Source of the DNA: Mesonia sp. HuA40
GTDB taxonomy: Bacteria; Bacteroidota; Bacteroidia; Flavobacteriales; Flavobacteriaceae
DNA: 64,000 nucleotides
Reading direction: 5' to 3'
Assembly: GCF_008017835.1 (NCBI RefSeq)
Contig: NZ_VRLT01000059.1
Span: 124,001 to 188,000, forward strand
Of the stretch, positions 34,449 through 43,371 are shown in pieces (positions within the stretch are counted from its first letter, which is position 1; the number at the start of each line of letters is the position of its first letter). The translations under genes and the position numbers were made by a program. The notes under the pieces are model-generated. The model searched no databases. It worked only from the letters and a program-made list of their open reading frames with translations, and had not been told where the DNA came from.

Positions 34449-35369
34449 TTAATTTCCACAAGTAACGCTCACGTTATCTATAGAAATATATTCTGTATCC
34501 TCATTGTTTTGTACCCGTACCCTTATAATTAAACTACTCCCTACTAAATTACTCACGCTAAGGGTTGTTGGGGGTATATCACCTATAAAAGTATGATTGG
34601 CGTTACCTTGACCGTTATAATTAGGTACTTCGATATAGGTTAGACCACCGTCAAGAGAATATTCTACATCAACATAATCATTGCCTCCGGTACAGTTAAA
34701 ATCACCGGTATGGTTGGCATCATCGTATTCTAGGCTGTTGGTTGAACTAATGTCTATACTAAAGCTTACATTAGCATAGCCCACAATATCAATCGCTGGT
34801 TGGGTGGTATAGCGTAATGGCCCCCCAGTATCTCTAAAAGATAAATATTTATCGTTAGAAATACCTGCAACCTTAGCATAATCATCGGCATCAACTAGCG
34901 TTCCAGGATGGTTCGCTGTATTAGTACCAGCTGTAAAACTAGTTAATATAAAATTGGTAGTAGGGTAATCACCACTGGCAGAGTTTGTACCAGTAATTCC
35001 AGTATCTAAAGCATAAGCTTCAAAATCTTCTGTAAACAAAGCTCCGCCACCGCAATTTTTGGTAAAGCATTGAATGTTATGCCACTCTCCTATTTTGGCA
35101 TCATAAATTTGCCAGCAGTAGGTGTTGCTAATTTCATCGTGAACATACACCATTAAACCATCGTCACGCATAGTTTCAGCATCGACTCTAATATTATTTC
35201 TTTGAGTTAGGGTGACTACGGGTAACTTTAAACCGCCAAATACCCCAGCGCTGTATTCTGCTTCTATATGCAGGGTACTGGCCGTAGAAGGATTATCGGT
35301 ATTAAAACCTACTTGAGCCGTGGCAATATGGCACAATAAAAATATAAAGATGTAATAAAAATTTTTCAT
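34449..35369 (-). CDS. Secreted protein with shared N-terminal surface module
   Basis: The 306-residue product has a signal peptide ending in ATAQ. A first module (about residues 19-105) runs from VGFNTDNPSTASTLHIEAEY through GGLKLPVVTLTQRNNI and GLMVYVHDEISNTYCWQIYD to GEWHNIQC, and is clearly homologous to the start of the upstream gene. The remaining two-thirds are beta-rich (LFTEDFEAYALDTG, YVDVEYSLDGGLTYIEVPNY, SIDNVSVTCG), like jelly-roll domains of secreted enzymes and adhesins. No catalytic residues are recognisable and no canonical T9SS C-terminal sorting domain is seen. It is one base from the upstream gene and was probably made by duplication. Confidence 0.72.
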   Translation of the reverse strand: MKNFYYIFIFLLCHIATAQVGFNTDNPSTASTLHIEAEYSAGVFGGLKLPVVTLTQRNNIRVDAETMRDDGLMVYVHDEISNTYCWQIYDAKIGEWHNIQCFTKNCGGGALFTEDFEAYALDTGITGTNSASGDYPTTNFILTSFTAGTNTANHPGTLVDADDYAKVAGISNDKYLSFRDTGGPLRYTTQPAIDIVGYANVSFSIDISSTNSLEYDDANHTGDFNCTGGNDYVDVEYSLDGGLTYIEVPNYNGQGNANHTFIGDIPPTTLSVSNLVGSSLIIRVRVQNNEDTEYISIDNVSVTCGN

Positions 35370-35370
35370 A

Positions 35371-36486
35371 TTAATAAGTGTGTGAACCGATATCTGATAC
35401 TTCGTCTATAGAAAAGCTATCAAAGTCATTACTATCATAAGTCGTACTTGGACCAAGACCAGGTTTTCTGCGCAGGGTTTCATCCTTAGCAAAATTTGGG
35501 TTATTGCTAGGCGGGTTTACCAATGAATCTGGACCTATAATATCAATTAAGGTTTCTGTTCCTCCTAGGGGTTGATAATACAATAAAACCGAATCATCAC
35601 CATTGAAATTAAGACTGCCTGTTTGGGTGTCAACCTCTCCAGTGGCTAAAACATTCGCAGTATTAGCAATAACAAAAACATCACCGTCTATTAACGTGTT
35701 AGATGTTAGAGAAATTGGACCTGTGAGGTTACCAGTCTGTCTAAATATTCTAAGGTGATATTCACTTAAATTTACATCTTGCCCAGTGAAATTGGCAATT
35801 TCTATAATTTTATTGTAACTACTTCCTTCTACATACTCAGATATAAACAAATCGCTGGCTACGCCGCCTGCAGCTTCTATAGGGCCACGCAATGGTGAAT
35901 CTACTGGGCTACCAATAAATTCTCCTGCTGAGGCAACAGGGGTTACGCGTACAAAGATAAATTTACCTACATCTGCCGTTTGCAGGGTGTAGGTACCAGT
36001 GGTTGTTACCCCTAAAGAAGTTGTATTGGTTCCTTGAGCGTCATCGGCAATAAACCATTCAAAAGTGGTAGTTCCCTCTGCATCATTTTCAATATCACTA
36101 TAAGTATAATTCGCCGTTAAAATTTGGGTGTCTTCAATTATACCTGAGATAAACACATTGCTCGCGATGGGAGCATAGTTGGTTGGCATACAATATACGT
36201 CTGCCCAACTGCCGTTTATTCCATCATAGATTTGTAAACAACGCGTGTTGCCTTCTACATAATAAATAAGCATGCCTCCGTCGGCAGTGGTGGCTTTGTC
36301 CGAGATCTTATCGCGCTCGGTAGCGTCTACTGTAGGAATCAACAAGCCGCCATAATTTTTATTATTGTAACTGCTTTTTATTTCAAGTGCAGCCGCCGGG
36401 CTTGGACTATCGGTATTAATTCCTATTTGCGCAAAACTTGCCAAAGCCAGCAGATTGCATAAAATAAAGGGTAGTATTTTTTTCAT
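35371..36486 (-). CDS. Secreted lamin-tail-domain surface protein
   Basis: The 371-residue product has a signal peptide ending in SFAQ. The same N-terminal module as its downstream neighbour (IGINTDSPSPAAALEIKSSY, GGLLIPTVDATERDKI, GMLIYYVEGNTRCLQIYDG) covers residues 20-100. An Ig-like repeat follows (ILTANYTYSDIENDAEGTTT to FVRVTPVASAGE, about 115-195). A C-terminal lamin-tail domain (about 207-371) has LFISEYVEGSSYNKIIEIAN, FNGDDSVLLYYQPL and a final DEVSDIGSHTY. Lamin-tail domains in bacteria are on secreted adhesins and nucleases; no nuclease domain is present here. Function unknown. Confidence 0.78.
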   Translation of the reverse strand: MKKILPFILCNLLALASFAQIGINTDSPSPAAALEIKSSYNNKNYGGLLIPTVDATERDKISDKATTADGGMLIYYVEGNTRCLQIYDGINGSWADVYCMPTNYAPIASNVFISGIIEDTQILTANYTYSDIENDAEGTTTFEWFIADDAQGTNTTSLGVTTTGTYTLQTADVGKFIFVRVTPVASAGEFIGSPVDSPLRGPIEAAGGVASDLFISEYVEGSSYNKIIEIANFTGQDVNLSEYHLRIFRQTGNLTGPISLTSNTLIDGDVFVIANTANVLATGEVDTQTGSLNFNGDDSVLLYYQPLGGTETLIDIIGPDSLVNPPSNNPNFAKDETLRRKPGLGPSTTYDSNDFDSFSIDEVSDIGSHTY

Positions 36487-36556
36487 AAATCCTGAATTAC
36501 AGCTGTAAAGATATAAATTTTATTAATTAATAAAGAAAATGCTTCTTGCTAAGCGG

Positions 36557-37861
36557 TTATTTCTTATAATGATCATCCCAATTTTTTACAAAGGGGTGGT
36601 CTTTTAATTTTCCTACTGCTTTGGCTACTAGCATAGAAACCGAAGCATCTCCAGTCACATTTACCGTTGTTCTGCACATGTCTAAGGGTCTATCTACCGC
36701 AAAAATAAGCGCTAAGCCAGCTTCTGGAATACCCGCTTGAGCCAAAACAATCACCAGCATAACCATACCAGCACCCGGCACCGCAGCCGAGCCAATTGAT
36801 GCCAAAGTAGCGGTAGCAATTATGCCTAATTGGGCACCCAAACTTAAATCCATACCAAAAGCTTGTGCAATAAAAACAGCCGCAACGGCTTGGTATAAGC
36901 TTGTACCATCCATATTAATGGTAGCTCCTATAGGCAAAACAAAACTACTCACCTCTTTTTCAACTCCTAAGTGCTCTTCTACCCTCTCCATAGTTACCGG
37001 TAAGGTTGCCGCGCTAGAACTGGTTGAAAATGCCAATAATTGTGCAGGTGAGATGCCATCTACAAAAAACTTAGGCGAGCGTTTGGTGAATAACCATACA
37101 ATGAGGATATAAAAACAGATCATGAGCAGCAAGCCTAAGATTACTGTGAGCGTATACATACCCAATGCGGCAAATAAATCGGTGCTAGGTGACTCGACTA
37201 CCAAGGCTGCTAATAGCGCAAAAACTCCATAGGGAGCAAAAAGCATAATGATATCTATCATTTTAAGAATCACCTCATTAAATCCGTCAAAGAAATCTTT
37301 CACGGGTTGCGCTTGTTTTTCAGGAATTAAAATGAGTCCGATACCAAAAAAGATGGCAAAGAAAATAACCTGCAGCATATTTTCATTCTTCCCGGCCGCA
37401 CCTACGATGTTAGAGGGTACAATATCTTCAAGAGCTTGCAACGGACCCGCTTCTTTTTGTTTTTGTGCGTCTTTACGTTTTAATTCGGCATCGCCATCAT
37501 AATTGGCAATCAATTCTTCTCGAGTTTCTTCGGTGATGCTATGTCCGGGCTTAATTAAATTCACTGCACCCAAACCTATACTTACCGCTATAACCGTGGT
37601 TAACACATAGGTTAAAATAGTACGCAAGCCCATTTGGGAGAGTTTTGATATATCTTTCAAATCTGATACTCCTTTAATCAGAGAAGCTAATATTAAGGGT
37701 ACCGCAATTAGTTTCAAAGCATTGATAAAAATGTTTCCAAAAGGTTTTATCCAATCCTGTATAAAAGTGGGTCCCCAACCAAAATTACTAAGTACTAAGG
37801 CAAAAAGCACACCGGCCACCATACCGATAATAATTTGCCAATGCAGTGCAAGTTTTTTCAT
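36557..37861 (-). CDS. Dicarboxylate/amino acid:cation symporter (GltP/DctA-like)
   Basis: From the ATG at 37861 the product is 434 residues. It begins MKKLALHWQIIIGMVAGVLF and has the DAACS (glutamate/aspartate/C4-dicarboxylate) motifs AFSTSSSAATLPVTMERVE and FVLPIGATINMDGTSLYQ (near residue 317), then GSAAVPGAGMVMLVIVL. The longer frame to 37939 adds a stretch that lies inside aroC and is rejected. It takes up acidic amino acids or dicarboxylates with sodium or protons. It lies 13 nt after aroC on the same strand and may be co-transcribed. Confidence 0.93.
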   Translation of the reverse strand: MKKLALHWQIIIGMVAGVLFALVLSNFGWGPTFIQDWIKPFGNIFINALKLIAVPLILASLIKGVSDLKDISKLSQMGLRTILTYVLTTVIAVSIGLGAVNLIKPGHSITEETREELIANYDGDAELKRKDAQKQKEAGPLQALEDIVPSNIVGAAGKNENMLQVIFFAIFFGIGLILIPEKQAQPVKDFFDGFNEVILKMIDIIMLFAPYGVFALLAALVVESPSTDLFAALGMYTLTVILGLLLMICFYILIVWLFTKRSPKFFVDGISPAQLLAFSTSSSAATLPVTMERVEEHLGVEKEVSSFVLPIGATINMDGTSLYQAVAAVFIAQAFGMDLSLGAQLGIIATATLASIGSAAVPGAGMVMLVIVLAQAGIPEAGLALIFAVDRPLDMCRTTVNVTGDASVSMLVAKAVGKLKDHPFVKNWDDHYKK

Positions 37862-37874
37862 TAAATATAAATTA

Positions 37875-38936
37875 TTATTTAGTAAATCTTTTTTGTAACA
37901 AATCAAAATCGGCAACGACCAATGCTGCCATCGCTTCAATTATAGGAACGGCCCGCGGAACCACACAAGGGTCGTGTCTACCTTTGCCTTGCATAACCAC
38001 CGCTTTTTGGTTAATATCAACCGTGTTTTGTTTTTGCATAAGTGTGGCAACAGGTTTAAAAGCAACCCTAAAGTAAATGGGCATACCGTTGCTAATGCCA
38101 CCTTGTACGCCGCCACTATAATTGGTTTGGGTACTTAAATCGGTATTAAAAAGATCGTTGTGCTCTGAACCGCGCATAGTAGCCGCAGCAAAACCACTTC
38201 CTATTTCAAAGCCTTTTACCGCATTGATTGATAGCATTGCTTTGCCCAATTGAGCGTGCAGTTTATCAAAAACCGGTTCGCCTAACCCGGCCGGAAGCCC
38301 CTTAATTTCACAAGCCACAACACCCCCAATAGTATCTCCCTCTTTACGTATTTTTTTAATTAGACGCTCCATCTCAATTGCTTTTTGAGCGTGAGGCACC
38401 CTTACCGGATTTTTTTCACGTTCCTCTATATTTAGGCCTTCGTTTGCATCTAATTGAATGGATCCTATCTGAGTGGTATAGGCAAAAAATGAAATATTTT
38501 TTAAATACAACTTGGCAATAGCACCGCCTACCACGCGACAAGCCGTCTCTCTGGCACTTGAGCGACCTCCTCCGCGATAATCGCGAATGCCATATTTTTT
38601 ATCGTAGGTAAAATCAGCGTGACTGGGACGATAAACCGTCTTTATATGATCGTAATCTTTTGACTTCTGGTTGGTGTTATAAATAACAAAACCAATTGGC
38701 GTACCTGTAGTTTTCCCCTCAAAAATACCCGAATAAAAATGAACTTTATCCTGCTCTTTGCGTTGGGTAGTTATGGCCGATTGACCAGGTTTGCGTCGAG
38801 CAAGTTCGTCTGCAATAAAATTTTCATCTATACTAACACCAGCAGGGCAACCCTCTAGAATACCGCCAAGCGCCTCACCATGAGATTCGCCAAAAGTGGT
38901 TAATTTAAACAAGTTGCCAAAAGTATTTCCTGCCAT
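37875..38936 (-). CDS. aroC: Chorismate synthase
   Basis: The 353-residue product (ATG at 38936) makes chorismate from EPSP with reduced flavin, the last common step of aromatic amino acid synthesis. Motifs are [37 protein letters not shown] and [20 protein letters not shown], with [20 protein letters not shown] at the C-terminus. The frame could start at a TTG at 38942, but that base lies at the predicted transcription start from the promoter at 38949-38979, so the ATG is chosen and the leader is near zero. Confidence 0.96.
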   Translation of the reverse strand: MAGNTFGNLFKLTTFGESHGEALGGILEGCPAGVSIDENFIADELARRKPGQSAITTQRKEQDKVHFYSGIFEGKTTGTPIGFVIYNTNQKSKDYDHIKTVYRPSHADFTYDKKYGIRDYRGGGRSSARETACRVVGGAIAKLYLKNISFFAYTTQIGSIQLDANEGLNIEEREKNPVRVPHAQKAIEMERLIKKIRKEGDTIGGVVACEIKGLPAGLGEPVFDKLHAQLGKAMLSINAVKGFEIGSGFAAATMRGSEHNDLFNTDLSTQTNYSGGVQGGISNGMPIYFRVAFKPVATLMQKQNTVDINQKAVVMQGKGRHDPCVVPRAVPIIEAMAALVVADFDLLQKRFTK

Positions 38937-38948
38937 AGTCAATTTTTA

Positions 38949-38979
38949 CAAATGTAATTTTTTAATGCCAAAATTCAAA
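38949..38979 (-). promoter_or_regulatory. Consensus aroC promoter: TTTG-N19-TACATTTG
   Basis: On the reverse strand TTTG (38979-38976) is followed after exactly 19 nt by TACATTTG (38956-38949), matching the two-part TTTG/TAnnTTTG Bacteroidota promoter. It is one of the best in this window. It lies 13 nt before the aroC ATG. Confidence 0.75.
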
Positions 38980-39041
38980 CCTAAAATAATCTCATTCATT
39001 AAGAAGTGTTTACTACTAGGTGTTTATCGGTAAATTTTAAT

Positions 39042-39049
39042 TAAATTTG
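39042..39049 (+). promoter_or_regulatory. -7 promoter box (TAAATTTG) for the surface lipoprotein gene
   Basis: A perfect TAnnTTTG ends 20 nt before the lipoprotein ATG, on the other strand from the aroC promoter. Confidence 0.5.
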
Positions 39050-39069
39050 TACTTATAAAAAATAAAACG

Positions 39070-39885
39070 ATGCGATTAAAATTTGTTTTGCTTGGTTTTT
39101 TAGGCCTAGCTTTAGCCAGTTGTTCTTCAGACGAGGATAACGTAAACGATGTAAATTCTGGAAACTATTTTCCTTTATCCAATAATTATGTTTGGGAGTA
39201 TGAAAATAAGAATACAGATGAAAGTACAGGTCTTGCCGAAAATATAATTATAGAAGAATTAACCGCTAACGCCTTAGGAGATAACCGTTTTGGCTTTACG
39301 TCTAGCCTAGAAGGCGATATCAATCAAGGTTTAGCCACTGGTATTTTAAGTCAAGGTACCTTAATCAAATCTAACGGGCAGTTGATTTATAATGGTAATT
39401 TTTCTTTTAGCCCTGACGGATTAGACACCGGTACTGATTTGAACATACCCATACAAAACCTAATTATTTACGATAAAAATAAATCTACAGGAGGCGTTTT
39501 ATCAAGCGTTAAACAACAACTTGACCAAAACATTGTAATCGAAGGCTCTTCTGTACCGATTACTATTGATGTAGAATTAAAAACCATTCAGAATGCTTTT
39601 ATCGAACAATTTAATGCGGGCGGTATTACGTATGAGGATATCTTGAAGACATCTTTGGTGTTAGAATTGAAAATTGATGCCAATTTATTTATTCCCGTAA
39701 ATATCTTACCCCAACAAGAGGTATTTACCCAAGTGAATTTCTTCGCAGAAGACATTGGTCTTATTTTTAGCGAAAGCGATTTAAATTATAATTTTAGTGA
39801 TGCAATAGGACAAATAGCGCCTAGTTTTCCTACTAGCGGATCACAAAGTTCTTCTCAAACTATAGTAAACTATTACTTTAAGTAA
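39070..39885 (+). CDS. Lipoprotein with acidic export signal, probably surface-exposed
   Basis: The 271-residue product has a lipobox LASC (Cys18). The residues right after the cysteine (SSDEDN) resemble the acidic lipoprotein export signal that sends lipoproteins to the cell surface in Bacteroidota. The first segment (GNYFPLSNNYVWEYENKNT) is a short beta element seen in many such proteins. The remainder is beta-rich without a recognised domain. The function is unknown. No SusC/TonB receptor gene is adjacent, so a role in polysaccharide uptake is not indicated. It converges on the FAD/Fe-S gene. Confidence 0.7.
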   Translation: MRLKFVLLGFLGLALASCSSDEDNVNDVNSGNYFPLSNNYVWEYENKNTDESTGLAENIIIEELTANALGDNRFGFTSSLEGDINQGLATGILSQGTLIKSNGQLIYNGNFSFSPDGLDTGTDLNIPIQNLIIYDKNKSTGGVLSSVKQQLDQNIVIEGSSVPITIDVELKTIQNAFIEQFNAGGITYEDILKTSLVLELKIDANLFIPVNILPQQEVFTQVNFFAEDIGLIFSESDLNYNFSDAIGQIAPSFPTSGSQSSSQTIVNYYFK

Positions 39886-39899
39886 AAGCAAGTAGATTA

Positions 39900-42812
39900 T
39901 TATAAAAGAGCATTATAAAGCACCTCGATGGGGTGCTTTGCTTTTATAGGGCTGCAATGTTTAATCTGTTCTCGGCAACTTGTACCGTTAGCTACAATTA
40001 GGGTTTCTTCATCTAAATTTTTTAATTTTCCCATCAGGTTTTGCTCGGCCATTTTTAGACTTATGGCATAATTTTCTTTTTCATATCCAAATGAACCCGC
40101 CATGCCACAACATCCCGTAGCCATTAGCTTTACGGAATAGTTTTTGGGTAAATTTAATATTTTAAAGGTGTCTTGAGACTGTCCTAAAGCTTTTTGATGG
40201 CAATGCGTGTGAATCTTAATCGTCTTTTTTTCTCTAGAAAATGCATTAGTCTTTATATGTCCTCTATCGATTTCTTTTGCCAGAAATTCCTCTAATAAAA
40301 AAGTTTTTAAGGCAAGTTGCTTAGCTTTTTTTGGATTAGGATGCAATTTAATGTACTCATCTCTAAAAGTTAAAATAGCACTTGGTTCTATACCCACTAA
40401 TACTGCATTGTGAGGCATTATCTCTGTAAAGTGATTTACATTAAAAACAGCCAGTTTTTTGGCTTGTTTAAGAAAGCCCTTAGATAAAAATGCACGTCCA
40501 CTAGCTTTATGGGCAGTTACAACCACATCATATCCTAATCTTTCCAATAATTTCGAAGCTGTAAAACCTATCATAGGATCAAGTAAATCTGTAAATTCAT
40601 CGATAAATAAATAAACAGGCGTTGCTTGTTGATTTGAAATTTGTTGCTTATGCCTACTTTTAAGCATTGCCCTTAGCGATTTTTTAGCAGTCACAGGCAA
40701 TTCCCGTTCTGGAGCGATTGCTAAGCCTTTTTTTAGTAATTTTTGTAGCCAATTTACCTGAATAAACCAATTGAATGCTTGAGAGGCTTTAAGTAATTTA
40801 TGCTGGTAGGCAAATACGTAATCTGATAATGGCCTGGAATTGTTTTTATAAAAATGAAATAAAGCTTCACTTTTATAAGTCGCCATATCTACATTCGATG
40901 GGCATTCTTTTTTGCAAGCTTTACAACTTACACATAAACTTAAAACTTCTTTAACCATCTTATTGTTTAACGGATTCTTTTGGTCTGGATAGGTTAATAA
41001 CTCACGTAACAAATTGGCCCTTGCGCGTGTGGTATCTCGTTCATTTTTCGTAGCCCGATAGCTCGGGCACATTACTCCACCTGCCCCTATTCCCTTTCGG
41101 CAGTCACCACTCCCATTACATTGCTCAACTTCATTCAAGAAATCACGCCCAAAATTAAACGCTGTAGGTAAATCAGCAGGTTTTGCTTTTTCAACATCAT
41201 AGCGTAGACTTTGTGTCATAGCTTTAGGTTGAATGATCTTATGTGGATTAAAGATTTTATCTGGATCGAACCATTCTTTAACCTGTTGCATTAAATTCAT
41301 TACTTGAGGTCCTAAAATTTCGGGTAAAAATGGAGAACGCACTCTGCCATCTCCGTGTTCACCACTAAAGGAACCACGATATTGCTTTACCAACAAGGCT
41401 ACTTCGCGGGTTATTTTTTCAAATAACACAATATCTTCTTTTTGCTTTAGATCTAATATTGGCCTTAAATGTAACTCTCCCGCTCCAGCGTGAGCATAAT
41501 AAACAGCTTGTTGCTGGTATTTATTCATAATGGCAGTGAAGTCCTTAATATAGGAGGCTAGATCGGTTAAGCGTACCGCTGTATCTTCAATACAAGCCAC
41601 TGCCTTCTTATTTAATTTTAGATTAGCCAATAAACCTAAGCCGGCTTTTCGCAATTCAATTGCTTTGAGAATATCTTCGTTATATAAAACAGGCGAGGCA
41701 TAAGCTTTTGTATGTTGGTTAAGTTTTTCTTGTAAAACATTCAATTGCTTTTGAAGGCCTTCTGATGAATCACTTCGCAACTCACATAGCAATATGGCTC
41801 CAGGGTCACCTTGTATAAAAAATCTACTCGTTTGATAAGTAAGATGACCTTTGGTACAATCTAAAATGGTTTTGTCCATCAATTCACACATGTATAAATT
41901 CGACTGCATGGCCGTTTCTACAGCCTCAAGCGCATCGGTCACATTATAAAAATGTACGGCAAGCATAGCCTCATTAGCGGGAGGTAAATCATCTAAAGCC
42001 AATTCAGCTTCCAAAATAAAAGCTAAAGTACCCTCGCTACCACAAATTAATTTAGCTAAATTAAAAGATTCTCCCTTTTCATTAAAAGGCTTTTGATTCA
42101 TCAAGATATCGAGGGCATATCCTGTATTGCGCCTGTGAATTTCAGGATGTGGATAAACTTCCCGAATATTCTTTTGGTTATTTGAATTTTGTAATAAACT
42201 TAATATTTGTCGATATAAATTACCCTCCCAAGTCTGGTCCTGTTGCAGGTGTTGGAGCTCGCTAACATTTTTTGATGTTAAACGAATCACTTGTCCAGTA
42301 TGTAAAACTACTTTTAAAGCAATCAGTTTATCGCGTGTGGTACCATATTGAATTGAAGTAGTACCACTACTATTATTACCAATCATTCCGGCTATTGTAC
42401 AACGGTTGGAGGTACTAGTATTTGGACCAAAAAAAAGTTGAAACGGTTTTAAAAGCTGATTTAATTCATCTCGCACTACCCCACCTTGCACCACGGCTTT
42501 TTTTTGTTCAGCGTTGATTTCTATAACGCGATTAAGGTACCGGGAACAGTCAATTACTATGCCTTTTCCTGTTGTTTGACCCGCTAAGGATGTACCTGCA
42601 GCACGAGGTATTACCGCAATTTTATTTTTTTGCGCAAATTTAATCAGTAAAACTACATCGGCATCGCATTTAGGAAAGGCCACAGCCAAGGGAATTTCTC
42701 TATACACAGAGGCATCGGTAGCATATATTTTTTTGTATAAATCACCAGTGTAAATTTCACCTTCTAAGGTATTTTGCAAACCTAACAATTGTGATTTTTT
42801 TAAAATTTTCAT
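39900..42812 (-). CDS. FAD- and Fe-S-binding D-lactate dehydrogenase-like protein (YdiJ-like)
   Basis: This 970-residue protein joins a GlcD-type FAD oxidase (VIPRAAGTSLAGQTTGKG near residue 70, GMIGNNSSGTTSIQYGTTRD, HAGAGELHLRPI) to a ferredoxin-like module (LSLCVSCKACKKECPSNVDM near 624). A C-terminal CCG domain follows, with HTHCHQKALG and MATGCCGMAGSFGYEKE. This is the layout of YdiJ/Dld-II-type D-2-hydroxyacid dehydrogenases, which pass electrons to the membrane quinone pool. The substrate (D-lactate, glycolate or D-2-hydroxyglutarate) is an inference. Its -7 box forms half of a palindrome shared with the divergent outer-membrane protein gene. Confidence 0.92.
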   Translation of the reverse strand: MKILKKSQLLGLQNTLEGEIYTGDLYKKIYATDASVYREIPLAVAFPKCDADVVLLIKFAQKNKIAVIPRAAGTSLAGQTTGKGIVIDCSRYLNRVIEINAEQKKAVVQGGVVRDELNQLLKPFQLFFGPNTSTSNRCTIAGMIGNNSSGTTSIQYGTTRDKLIALKVVLHTGQVIRLTSKNVSELQHLQQDQTWEGNLYRQILSLLQNSNNQKNIREVYPHPEIHRRNTGYALDILMNQKPFNEKGESFNLAKLICGSEGTLAFILEAELALDDLPPANEAMLAVHFYNVTDALEAVETAMQSNLYMCELMDKTILDCTKGHLTYQTSRFFIQGDPGAILLCELRSDSSEGLQKQLNVLQEKLNQHTKAYASPVLYNEDILKAIELRKAGLGLLANLKLNKKAVACIEDTAVRLTDLASYIKDFTAIMNKYQQQAVYYAHAGAGELHLRPILDLKQKEDIVLFEKITREVALLVKQYRGSFSGEHGDGRVRSPFLPEILGPQVMNLMQQVKEWFDPDKIFNPHKIIQPKAMTQSLRYDVEKAKPADLPTAFNFGRDFLNEVEQCNGSGDCRKGIGAGGVMCPSYRATKNERDTTRARANLLRELLTYPDQKNPLNNKMVKEVLSLCVSCKACKKECPSNVDMATYKSEALFHFYKNNSRPLSDYVFAYQHKLLKASQAFNWFIQVNWLQKLLKKGLAIAPERELPVTAKKSLRAMLKSRHKQQISNQQATPVYLFIDEFTDLLDPMIGFTASKLLERLGYDVVVTAHKASGRAFLSKGFLKQAKKLAVFNVNHFTEIMPHNAVLVGIEPSAILTFRDEYIKLHPNPKKAKQLALKTFLLEEFLAKEIDRGHIKTNAFSREKKTIKIHTHCHQKALGQSQDTFKILNLPKNYSVKLMATGCCGMAGSFGYEKENYAISLKMAEQNLMGKLKNLDEETLIVANGTSCREQIKHCSPIKAKHPIEVLYNALL
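39917..39945 (+). terminator. Possible terminator for the surface lipoprotein gene
   Basis: AAAGCACC pairs with GGTGCTTT and is followed by a T-rich stretch, 32 nt after the lipoprotein stop. It lies inside the last codons of the FAD/Fe-S gene, so the hairpin may be a coincidence. Confidence 0.35.
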
Positions 42813-42829
42813 GAGTACTAAGTATTAGC

Positions 42830-42845
42830 CAAATATATATATTTG
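42830..42845. promoter_or_regulatory. Palindrome holding two divergent -7 boxes
   Basis: CAAATATATATATTTG is a perfect 16-base palindrome. Its right half (42838-42845) is a TATATTTG box for the outer-membrane protein gene, and its left half read in reverse (42837-42830) is the same box for the FAD/Fe-S dehydrogenase gene. The boxes abut, so two polymerases could not melt both at once. No clear -33 element is seen for either. Confidence 0.6.
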
Positions 42846-42858
42846 AATAAAAAAAAGT

Positions 42859-43371
42859 ATGATACGATTTGTTTTCTCTGGAATTCTTTTAATGATTCTT
42901 TCATTTACAGGTCTTAATGCTCAGAATAGCGGTTTAATCGCTAAAAATGCTCTAGGTCTTCGTTTAGGTGGCGGCGACGGGTTTGGTGCTGAAATAAGTT
43001 ATCAAAGGCAAATTGGGTCGCCTAATAACAGGCTTGAAGCCGATTTGGGTTGGAGAAATGATAGCTATTTTGATGCTTTTAAACTAACTGGTTTATATCA
43101 ATGGGTTTGGAATATTGAAGGCGGATTCAACTGGTATGCTGGTGTAGGTGGTGGCTTGGGCAGCGTAGAAGATAATCGCTATTTTAAAAATGGTTACCGC
43201 CCAAACGATGGTATGTTTCTATTTGTAGCTGGTGATATAGGCATTGAATACAACTTTGATATACCTTTAATGATTTCGCTAGATTTTAGACCTGAGATAG
43301 GTTTTAATGACTACGATGTAATGAACAACTTTATTCCGGATATCGCTTTAGGTGTACGTTACCAATTTTAA
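42859..43371 (+). CDS. Small outer-membrane beta-barrel protein
   Basis: The 170-residue product has a signal peptide (MIRFVFSGILLMILSFTGLNAQ). It then has alternating aromatic/hydrophobic strands typical of small eight-stranded barrels: ALGLRLGGGDGFGAEISYQR, RLEADLGWRN, WNIEGGFNWYAGVGGGLG and DLDIG-like turns, ending in VRYQF with the terminal Phe recognised by the BAM machine. The function is unknown. It converges on bshA, and the two stop codons overlap by four bases, with no terminator hairpin visible. Confidence 0.78.
   Translation: MIRFVFSGILLMILSFTGLNAQNSGLIAKNALGLRLGGGDGFGAEISYQRQIGSPNNRLEADLGWRNDSYFDAFKLTGLYQWVWNIEGGFNWYAGVGGGLGSVEDNRYFKNGYRPNDGMFLFVAGDIGIEYNFDIPLMISLDFRPEIGFNDYDVMNNFIPDIALGVRYQF

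Noticed and set aside
37862-37939. Longer N-terminus for the dicarboxylate symporter
   Set aside because: It lies mostly inside the aroC coding sequence and adds no family-like residues; the internal ATG at 37861 begins the normal first helix.
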